Source: Cyanobacteria bacterium K_DeepCast_35m_m2_023
Lineage (GTDB): Bacteria; Cyanobacteriota; Cyanobacteriia; PCC-6307; Cyanobiaceae
Direction: 5' to 3'
Assembly: GCA_016882345.1 (NCBI GenBank)
Contig: VGQR01000139.1
Location: 1 to 5,847 of the forward strand
Length of the DNA stretch: 5,847 nt
Every line of letters begins with the position of its first letter. Position 1 is the first letter of the stretch. The notes beneath the pieces were generated by a model. It searched no databases. It was not told the DNA's origin and saw only the letters and a program-made list of their open reading frames with translations. Both the position numbers and the translations under genes were made by a program. Shown one piece after another: positions 1-4,648 of this stretch.

Positions 1-166
1 GCACCTGGGCGGCTTGACGTCCCGCCAAGGGTGAAGCGTCCAGTAGGGCAACACTCAGCCGCGCCAGGCTGGCGTAGCCCGGGACGAGTTGCTGCGCGAT
101 CAGGTCATAACCACCCTCGAGGCTGGTGGTGATGGGCTCATCCACGGCGGGATCGGCAGTGGACAC
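1..166 (-). CDS. Partial class I SAM-dependent methyltransferase, N-terminus only
   Basis: Fifty-five codons are visible before the gene leaves the window at its left edge. The start is a GTG at 166-164. The codon directly before it is an in-frame TGA (169-167), so no start further upstream is possible. No Shine-Dalgarno sequence is evident. The visible residues contain YDLIAQQLVPGYASLARLSV (residues 20-39). This resembles the N-terminal cap helix (YD.IA..lvPGY..L) seen before the glycine-rich motif I of many class I methyltransferases. Motif I itself would lie beyond the edge, so the family call rests on this short match and is an inference. The gene is divergent from the ferredoxin gene, with a 145-base spacer. 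That it is coding is more certain than the function. Confidence 0.5.
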   Translation of the reverse strand, partial: MSTADPAVDEPITTSLEGGYDLIAQQLVPGYASLARLSVALLDASPLAGRQAAQV

Positions 167-311
167 TCAAGGTATTCGCATCGGCTAATTCGCGCCCGCA
201 GCCTGGGGCGGTTCGCCCCGATTGCAGCCGAAGATTGCGGCATCACAGCCCGGGCTTCGGCCGGTCATGGGGTGGCTTAAGTTAGGCGCGCCAGTTCATT
301 CGATTGCAGCC
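167..311. promoter_or_regulatory. Divergent intergenic region between methyltransferase and ferredoxin genes
   Basis: This spacer must hold the promoters of both divergent genes, but I cannot place a convincing -10/-35 pair on either strand. It contains a perfect hairpin with six-base arms and a three-base loop (GGGGCG at 205-210, CGCCCC at 214-219), a ten-base palindrome AGCCCGGGCT (247-256), and an inverted pair CCGAAG (228-233) / CTTCGG (255-260). It also has the iterated GATTGCRGC motif listed separately. An in-frame ATG at 267 and a TTG at 222 could extend the ferredoxin leftwards. The extra residues do not look like ferredoxin, so the region is treated as noncoding. Confidence 0.4.
220..310 (+). 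repeat. Three copies of GATTGCRGC upstream of the ferredoxin gene
   Basis: GATTGCAGC occurs at 220-228 and 302-310, and GATTGCGGC at 233-241. The first and third copies belong to an identical 12-base stretch, CGATTGCAGCCG (219-230 and 301-312). Each is preceded by GTTC three or four bases further upstream. The first two copies are spaced 13 bases apart. The last copy ends directly before the proposed GTG start. A regulatory role, such as an operator or a translational element, is a guess. Only the repetition is observed. Confidence 0.35.
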
Positions 312-671
312 GTGCCCACCATCCGTTTCGAACAGGAAGGCCAGCAAGTCGGTTGCATTGAGGGCGCCAACCTGCGCAAGGCTGCCCTGGATGCGGGCAT
401 CAACCCTTACAAGGGGCTCAACAACCTCAACAACTGCGGCGGGCTCGGTCAATGCGGCACCTGCGTCATGGAGGTCGTCGAGGGCATGCAGAACCTCTCG
501 CCCCGCTCGGATGTCGAAGAGGTGTACCTGGCCGACCGTCCGGCCAATTTCCGCCTCAGCTGCCGCACCACCGTCAATGGCGATGTGACGGTGCGCACCC
601 GCCCCAGCAACGCCGTCGGCAAGGGCTCGAACAGCCTGGTGGGCGCGCTCAAGGCGCTGGTCGGCCGGTGA
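312..671 (+). CDS. 2Fe-2S ferredoxin (119 aa)
   Basis: This is a small soluble electron carrier with a beta-grasp ferredoxin fold. The four cluster ligands are C42, C48, C51 and C84, in the pattern C-x5-C-x2-C-x32-C (NNCGGLGQCGTC at 40-51, then LSCRT). The C-x5-C spacing is that of adrenodoxin/Isc-type and some cyanobacterial accessory ferredoxins. Photosynthetic PetF has C-x4-C. The start is set at GTG 312 because PTIRFEQEGQ is the expected first beta strand. ATG 267 would add 15 residues with no ferredoxin character, and neither start has a Shine-Dalgarno site. The stop overlaps the next gene by four bases (GTGA), which points to an operon and translational coupling. Redox partner and pathway cannot be read from the sequence; a role in thiol/redox or assembly reactions is inferred from the neighbour. 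The fold is secure; the specific role is unknown. Confidence 0.88.
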   Translation: MPTIRFEQEGQQVGCIEGANLRKAALDAGINPYKGLNNLNNCGGLGQCGTCVMEVVEGMQNLSPRSDVEEVYLADRPANFRLSCRTTVNGDVTVRTRPSNAVGKGSNSLVGALKALVGR

Positions 672-1012
672 AGGTCTACGGCTACGGCGCCTGCAGCACC
701 TGCCGCAAGGCACAGGCCTGGCTGCGAGAGCGGGGCATCAGCGTTGAGTCCATCGACATCACCCAGGTGCCTCCCAGCCGTCGCGAGCTCGAGCTGGCCC
801 TGTCCCAGCTCGGGCGCAAACGCTTGTTCAACACCAGTGGTCAGAGCTACCGCGCCCTGGGTGCTGCCGTGGTTGCGGCCATGGATGACCACCAAGTCCT
901 GGATGCCCTCGCGGCCGACGGCAAATTGATCAAGCGACCCTTTTTGGTCACCGAGAGCGAGCAGGTGCTCACCGGTTTCAAACCGGATGAGTGGTCAGCC
1001 CTGCTCGCTTGA
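668..1012 (+). CDS. Spx/MgsR/ArsC-family thioredoxin-fold protein (114 aa)
   Basis: This small cytoplasmic protein has the arsenate-reductase-like thioredoxin fold. Its near N-terminal CSTC motif (C9, C12) in the context YGACSTCRKAQAWL matches the CxxC redox switch of Spx/YffB proteins. FNTSGQSYR (54-62) and IKRPFLV (88-94) are further family signatures, and the length is typical. The GTG start at 668 overlaps the ferredoxin stop (GTGA), so it is probably translated by coupling. Proteins of this type are thiol-redox or glutathione-linked reductases, or in Firmicutes RNA-polymerase-binding regulators. The sequence does not decide between arsenate reductase-like and Spx-like activity, so no gene symbol is given. 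The last 18 bases overlap the 3' end of the convergent membrane-protein gene. Confidence 0.87.
   Translation: MKVYGYGACSTCRKAQAWLRERGISVESIDITQVPPSRRELELALSQLGRKRLFNTSGQSYRALGAAVVAAMDDHQVLDALAADGKLIKRPFLVTESEQVLTGFKPDEWSALLA
968..991. terminator. Candidate hairpin at the Spx-like / membrane-protein convergent junction
   Basis: CCGGTTT (972-978) and AAACCGG (980-986) are perfect inverted arms around one base. With a single bulged A, the stem extends outwards through CTCA (968-971) and TGAG (988-991). The hairpin lies inside the last codons of the Spx-like gene and begins three bases past the minus-strand gene's stop codon (995-997). It is therefore well placed to end minus-strand transcription. 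No T-run follows on either strand, so it is not a textbook intrinsic terminator and may simply be a chance structure in coding sequence. Confidence 0.3.
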
Positions 1013-2512
1013 TTGATCGGCACCGGCCTGGGCGGCCATCAGCAGATCCAGTTCTTCGATCAGCGAATCGACGCCAGAACGGCTAATCTGTTTGATGTAG
1101 GTCCCCTTGACCGTCTCGAGCAAGGCCGTCAGCAGCTCCTGGGTCTGGTTGAGCACCGGCACGTTGTCGAGGGCGGCGGCGAGCTCCTCCCAGAAGCGGT
1201 CGATCGAGCGTTGCAGCAATTCGAGCTGGGCTGCATCGGTGCGACCCAATTGCTGGCCGGTGCTGCGCGACAACTCGAGCAAGTTGCGGGTCATGCCACT
1301 GGCGAGATGGCGGCTGAGTTCGCCTTCGAGCTGCAGCAACGGTTGCAGTTGCCGCAACGGTGGCGGCAGCATCGCACCCTCGAGGCTCTGGCGCAGGCTG
1401 TAGCTCAGCAACCCCTGCAGTTCGGGGGCCAGCCGTGGCAGCACCTGGCTCAGCAACAGCGGTGCCCAGATGCGCACCAGGGCGACCAGCTCGCCATCCT
1501 TGCCGCTGTTGACGCTCTGGTGGCTGCGCAGGGCCCTGATGCGACTGGGCCAATCGCGCGAGCGAATCAGGGATTGGCTGCCATCGAGCAACTGCAACGC
1601 CAGGACCTCGAAGAGCTCGAGGGCCAACAGCGCCACCACCGCCCGGCTGATCACCGCCCGCAGCGGTTCGATGTTGATCAGGCCGCTGGTTTGCAGCCGC
1701 TCCAGCACCGGTACAAGGCGCAGCCAACGCCAGAACGGCAGCAACAGGGGCACATCAATCCAGCGCCGCAGGATGGCATCGCGCCAGCTCAGGCCCGGCA
1801 GCCGCCGCCGCAGGCGGATCACCCGCAGCACGATGTCGAGCGCAAACACGCTCTGAAACAGCAGCAGGTCGAGGCGCCAGACGTGGTTGGTGGGTTGGCC
1901 ATGTTCGTCGACCGAACGCCAGTAGTTGGTTTCGATCAGCGGCAGGATCTGCTGCCGCCAAAACCGCTGCTCCTGCTGCCACGAGCGCGTCTCGAGCCAG
2001 CGGGGGCTGAGCAGGCGGGCCGCCGCCTGTTTGGCCGAGTCTTGATCGGCCCGTTGCCGTAGCCGGTTCTTAAGCTTCTCAAGCGTTCCGGTGTGGCCCG
2101 AAGCCAAAAAGGGATTGCTGTCGATCAACCCCTGGGTCAGGGCCACCTGGCGTTGCAGCAGCAGCTGTTGGTCCGCTCTGAGAGGCTGCCCGGGTGAGGC
2201 ATGGGCCATGGCCCGCTCGAGTGTGCGGAATTGCTGCAGGTAGGCCTGGGTTTCGCGGTGCGGTTCGATGCCCTTGAGCGGATCAACCCAGGGGGTGATG
2301 TCGGGCAGGACGCGCAACGGCACCACCAGGGGCACCCCTGGAATCGGGTACAGCTGCCGTTGCAGCCAGAAGCTGCGCATCGGCACGTAGCTCAGATCAA
2401 AGGCCACCCACAGCAGGTTGAGACTGGCCCAGATCGCCACAAAGCGATCCCAGCCCAGGCCCAGGGCACTGCGCGCTGGCGATCGCAAGGTTGTCCAGCG
2501 CGGGCGGACCAT
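995..2512 (-). CDS. Conserved-type hypothetical membrane protein with voltage-sensor-like segment (505 aa)
   Basis: I do not recognise this protein as a named family. Residues 23-43 form a hydrophobic helix. They are followed by a long polar region (about 44-210) rich in Q, R and E that is probably outside the membrane. A second hydrophobic helix (about 212-232) ends in the arginine-rich run LRVIRLRRR. A third segment, WIDVPLLLPFWRWLRLVPVL (251-270), resembles the S3-S4 part of voltage-sensor domains. Residues 284-310 are another hydrophobic or amphipathic helix. The remainder (about 340-490) is predicted to be helical, leucine-rich and soluble, with VPVLNQTQELLTALLETVKG near the end. The ATG at 2512 lacks a clear Shine-Dalgarno site. 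It is divergent from lepB across 63 bases and overlaps the convergent Spx-like gene by 18 bases at its 3' end. Ion transport is only a hypothesis, as no pore or selectivity-filter motif is visible. Confidence 0.8.
   Translation of the reverse strand: MVRPRWTTLRSPARSALGLGWDRFVAIWASLNLLWVAFDLSYVPMRSFWLQRQLYPIPGVPLVVPLRVLPDITPWVDPLKGIEPHRETQAYLQQFRTLERAMAHASPGQPLRADQQLLLQRQVALTQGLIDSNPFLASGHTGTLEKLKNRLRQRADQDSAKQAAARLLSPRWLETRSWQQEQRFWRQQILPLIETNYWRSVDEHGQPTNHVWRLDLLLFQSVFALDIVLRVIRLRRRLPGLSWRDAILRRWIDVPLLLPFWRWLRLVPVLERLQTSGLINIEPLRAVISRAVVALLALELFEVLALQLLDGSQSLIRSRDWPSRIRALRSHQSVNSGKDGELVALVRIWAPLLLSQVLPRLAPELQGLLSYSLRQSLEGAMLPPPLRQLQPLLQLEGELSRHLASGMTRNLLELSRSTGQQLGRTDAAQLELLQRSIDRFWEELAAALDNVPVLNQTQELLTALLETVKGTYIKQISRSGVDSLIEELDLLMAAQAGADQSSEQG
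2479..2486. repeat. HIP1 octameric palindrome GCGATCGC
   Basis: This is a perfect copy of the highly iterated palindrome found in many cyanobacterial genomes. It lies in the 5' coding part of the membrane-protein gene. It is the only full copy I found in the window. It supports a cyanobacterial origin but is weak evidence alone, since a GC-rich octamer can arise by chance. Confidence 0.6.
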
Positions 2513-2575
2513 CGAAGCGGCGGTGGCGGGCTCTGCCTAATCTGCCCTGTCTGACCTGTTCTGGAGCTGAACCCG
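2513..2575. promoter_or_regulatory. Divergent promoter region, membrane protein / lepB
   Basis: This 63-base spacer lies between two divergent starts, so it should hold both 5' control regions unless one promoter lies inside the opposite gene. It contains short iterations of CTG-rich sequence (TCTGCC at 2532-2537 and 2541-2546). A weak TAATCT at 2538-2543 could be a -10 element for lepB. No matching -35 is clear, so specific promoter assignment is not supported. Confidence 0.3.
2562..2566 (+). promoter_or_regulatory. Ribosome binding site for lepB (TGGAG)
   Basis: TGGAG ends nine bases before the TTG at 2576. It is the clearest Shine-Dalgarno match at any start in this window. The upstream in-frame TGA at 2552-2554 leaves only CTG codons as alternatives, so this site decides in favour of TTG as the lepB start. 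Confidence 0.6.
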
Positions 2576-3298
2576 TTGCTCGATTCCGGCGGTGAATCCC
2601 CCTCCCAACCCAGCTCCCCAGCACCCCCCGTCACCGCTGCGACCCCGGCCGAGACGGTCACCAAGGAGAGCGCCTGGCCCTTTTGGCGCAGTGTGCTGAT
2701 CACCTTGGCTGTGGCCTTGGGCATTCGCCATCTGGTGGTCGAGGCCCGCTACATCCCGTCGGGTTCGATGCTGCCGGGTCTGCAGATCCAGGACCGTTTG
2801 CTGGTCGAGAAGCTCAGCTACAGGAGCCGCTTGCCGCGGCGCGGTGAAATCGTGGTGTTCCGGGCCCCCCATGCCTTCGATCCGGTGCTTTCGGGGGGCA
2901 AGCGGCCTGAAGCGCTCGATTGCTTGACCACCAATATCCCCCTGCTCAACAAGGTTCCCGGTCTGACCAATCCCGCCTGCGATGCCTACATCAAGCGGGT
3001 GGTGGCCTTGCCTGGCGAGCGCATCAGCGTTGACCCCAGCGGTTATGTGGCGATCAACGGCAAGCCGTTGGCTGAGCCCTATGTCGTCAATGACTGCCCG
3101 TTCAACGGCGGCATGGTCGGCGGCTGCAAGTCGCTTGATGTGGTTGTTCCCGCCGGCCATGTCGTGGTCTTGGGCGACAACCGCGGCAACAGCTGGGACG
3201 CCCGCTTCTGGCCAGGCGGTCCGTTCTTGCCCACCAGCGCGATCTTGGGACGGGCGTTCTGGCGTCTCTATCCGTTCAACCGCAGTGGCAGCCTCTGA
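2576..3298 (+). CDS. lepB: Signal peptidase I (240 aa)
   Basis: This membrane serine protease (family S26) removes signal peptides from exported pre-proteins. It acts on the periplasmic or thylakoid-lumen side. Residues 1-33 are a Pro/Ser/Thr-rich cytoplasmic tail, and about 38-55 form the single membrane anchor. IPSGSM (60-65) carries the catalytic serine S64, and YIKRVVALPGE (138-148) carries the general-base lysine K140. GDNRGNSWDAR (200-210) is the conserved box near the C-terminus. Between the first strands and the lysine box lies an extra segment (about 104-137). It contains C116 and C135, and C174 and C184 follow later; all four are expected on the oxidising side and could form disulfides. 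The start is TTG 2576, with TGGAG upstream. The gene is divergent from the unknown membrane protein and convergent with the dihydroorotase-like gene, 21 bases away. All catalytic residues are present, so it should be active. Confidence 0.95.
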   Translation: MLDSGGESPSQPSSPAPPVTAATPAETVTKESAWPFWRSVLITLAVALGIRHLVVEARYIPSGSMLPGLQIQDRLLVEKLSYRSRLPRRGEIVVFRAPHAFDPVLSGGKRPEALDCLTTNIPLLNKVPGLTNPACDAYIKRVVALPGERISVDPSGYVAINGKPLAEPYVVNDCPFNGGMVGGCKSLDVVVPAGHVVVLGDNRGNSWDARFWPGGPFLPTSAILGRAFWRLYPFNRSGSL

Positions 3299-3335
3299 AC
3301 TCAGGTGCCGCGCGCCGTTTCAGCTGAGCTGCCAC
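3285..3335. terminator. Candidate bidirectional hairpin between lepB and dihydroorotase-like gene
   Basis: GTGGCAGC (3285-3292) pairs perfectly with GCTGCCAC (3328-3335). Inside this, CTGAA (3295-3299) pairs with TTCAG (3319-3323), and GGTGC (3304-3308) with GCGCC (3312-3316), including one G-T pair. The result is a long, interrupted stem-loop of about 18 pairs centred on the 21-base gap between the two convergent stop codons. No T-tract follows on either strand. It fits a shared transcript-end or 3'-stabilising structure better than a classical intrinsic terminator. Pairing was done by eye without energy calculation. Confidence 0.4.
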
Positions 3336-4648
3336 CGCGCTCTGGGGATCAACCCCCCGGCGCGCACCTGGCCGGCAACCAGGCTCCCGGGGGCGAGGGG
3401 CTGATTGGCAGCGCGCGACATCTGGGCCTGTGCTCCCCACACCCAGCGGGCCTTGGGGTCAAACAGCACCCAGTGGCGGCTGCCCGCCTCCAAGGTGTTG
3501 GCTGGTAGCCCCAGCAGCCTGGCGGGTCCCCAGCAGAGGGCGTGCCACAACTGTTGGGCAGACCAGCCCGCCTCTTCGACCAACGCCTGCCACAGCAAGG
3601 GCAGCACCAGCCCGTGACCTGCGAGCCCGGGGCGGCGCAGTTCGAGCGGCAGCAGCTGTTCCTCGGCATCGAGGGCCTGATGGTGCACAGCGATGGCATC
3701 GATCAGCCCCTCGCGCAGGGCCTGGCGCAGGGCGGTGCGATCGGCCGGCCCCCCCAGCGGCGGCTCGAGGCGCCAGCCGGGTGCGGTGGGGTGCAGGTTG
3801 CCGCTGTCGTGGATCAGATGCCACCAGTGCACCGTCGCGGCCAGACGTGTTGGGCTGTGGCGCAACATCTCCACCGCCTCGGCGGTGGAGATGTTGATTG
3901 CCACCAGCCGCCGCTGGGGGTGGTGCTGCTGCAGTTGCAGCAGGGTTCCCAGGGGTAGGGTTTCACTGCTGCTGGGGTCGACGCTCCAGCCCGCCCGCAA
4001 GGCTTCGACCCGTTCGCGCACCAGGCCACCGCCGCTGAGGCTGCGTTGTCGCGGTGCGACCAGAACGGGGTGATCCCCCATCTCCCCCAGTTGCAGGCTG
4101 CGTTCCAGCAGCGCCAGTGGCGGCAGTTCGGCCGTGGCGGCCAGACCGATGGCGCCCGCATTGAGCAGCTCGGCGTGGGGGGCCAGATCGACTGGTGCGG
4201 CTGCGTCTTGGCCGCCGCGGCACAGGCTCGCCCACGGGTGAATCGTCAGTGCCGGGTCCGGGCCTTGCGGCGGCGGTTGCAGCGTGTCGGGATGGTCCCT
4301 GGGCACATCAGCCCAGGGCAGCAGGGCGACCTGGCCATAGCCGCCTGAGACGGCGGCGTCCCCGAAGCTGGCCAGGGTTTCGGCCCGACCCAGCAGCGGT
4401 TGCTCGAGCGCGCTGTGGGGATCGACCAGGCTCGGAGCGAGCCACCAGTCTGCTGCCGGCCGCGGCGCCAGGCCCGCTGCCTCGGCCTCGCGGCCCACCC
4501 TGTCGCCCAGCGCCAGAAGCAGCCCATCGGCTCCAATCAGGGCATCACCACGGCTGACGGCCTGATCGGGTCCCCGCAGCCAGGCGACATCCTGCAACCA
4601 GAGGGTGGGTTCAGAGGGCACCGGCAGCCGTGCGATCGAGAACGCCAC
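3320..4648 (-). CDS. Dihydroorotase-like amidohydrolase homologue, probably catalytically dead (442 aa)
   Basis: This has the amidohydrolase fold of dihydroorotase, the third enzyme of pyrimidine synthesis, with recognisable landmarks in order. VDPH (75-78) stands for DPHVH, SGGYGQVALLPWA (101-113) for the GG-T-vv-mPNT block, and INISTAEAVEML (251-262) for the HVST motif. LEPPLGG.ADRTAL followed by IDAIAVHH (316-323) stands for NPPLR...IDAIATDHAPH. Nearly all zinc ligands and catalytic residues are altered: the second His of HxH is Ser/Ala, the HAED His is Ala198, the HVST His is Asn252, and the catalytic Asp is His322. By analogy with non-catalytic dihydroorotase homologues that scaffold aspartate transcarbamoylase, a structural role is possible but inferred. 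The GTG at 4648 overlaps the upstream phosphatase gene by 38 bases. GTG 4621 (11-base overlap) is an alternative, nearer to the start of homology. Neither has a clear Shine-Dalgarno site. Automatic annotation would probably call it pyrC. Confidence 0.85.
   Translation of the reverse strand: MAFSIARLPVPSEPTLWLQDVAWLRGPDQAVSRGDALIGADGLLLALGDRVGREAEAAGLAPRPAADWWLAPSLVDPHSALEQPLLGRAETLASFGDAAVSGGYGQVALLPWADVPRDHPDTLQPPPQGPDPALTIHPWASLCRGGQDAAAPVDLAPHAELLNAGAIGLAATAELPPLALLERSLQLGEMGDHPVLVAPRQRSLSGGGLVRERVEALRAGWSVDPSSSETLPLGTLLQLQQHHPQRRLVAINISTAEAVEMLRHSPTRLAATVHWWHLIHDSGNLHPTAPGWRLEPPLGGPADRTALRQALREGLIDAIAVHHQALDAEEQLLPLELRRPGLAGHGLVLPLLWQALVEEAGWSAQQLWHALCWGPARLLGLPANTLEAGSRHWVLFDPKARWVWGAQAQMSRAANQPLAPGSLVAGQVRAGGLIPRARWQLS
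3863..3896. repeat. Perfect inverted repeat, 16-base arms, inside dihydroorotase-like gene
   Basis: CAACATCTCCACCGCC (3863-3878) and GGCGGTGGAGATGTTG (3881-3896) are exact reverse complements separated by only two bases (TC). In the mRNA of the minus-strand gene this would be a very stable hairpin covering codons 252-262. The stretch encodes the degenerate version of the dihydroorotase HVST-type motif. The two-base loop means the innermost pair or two would open in RNA. Confidence 0.9.

Noticed and set aside
222..311. N-terminal extension of the ferredoxin from TTG 222 or ATG 267
   Set aside because: The extra residues have no ferredoxin features and there is no Shine-Dalgarno site. The domain begins naturally at GTG 312.
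1013..2062. A 349-codon open frame on the plus strand opposite the 505-residue membrane protein
   Set aside because: Its translation is a low-complexity, glutamine-rich antisense shadow. The minus frame is longer and has hydrophobic helices and normal protein composition.
2203..2214. Twelve-base palindrome GGGCCATGGCCC
   Set aside because: It lies in coding sequence, and at least one palindrome of this length is expected by chance in a window of this size and GC content.
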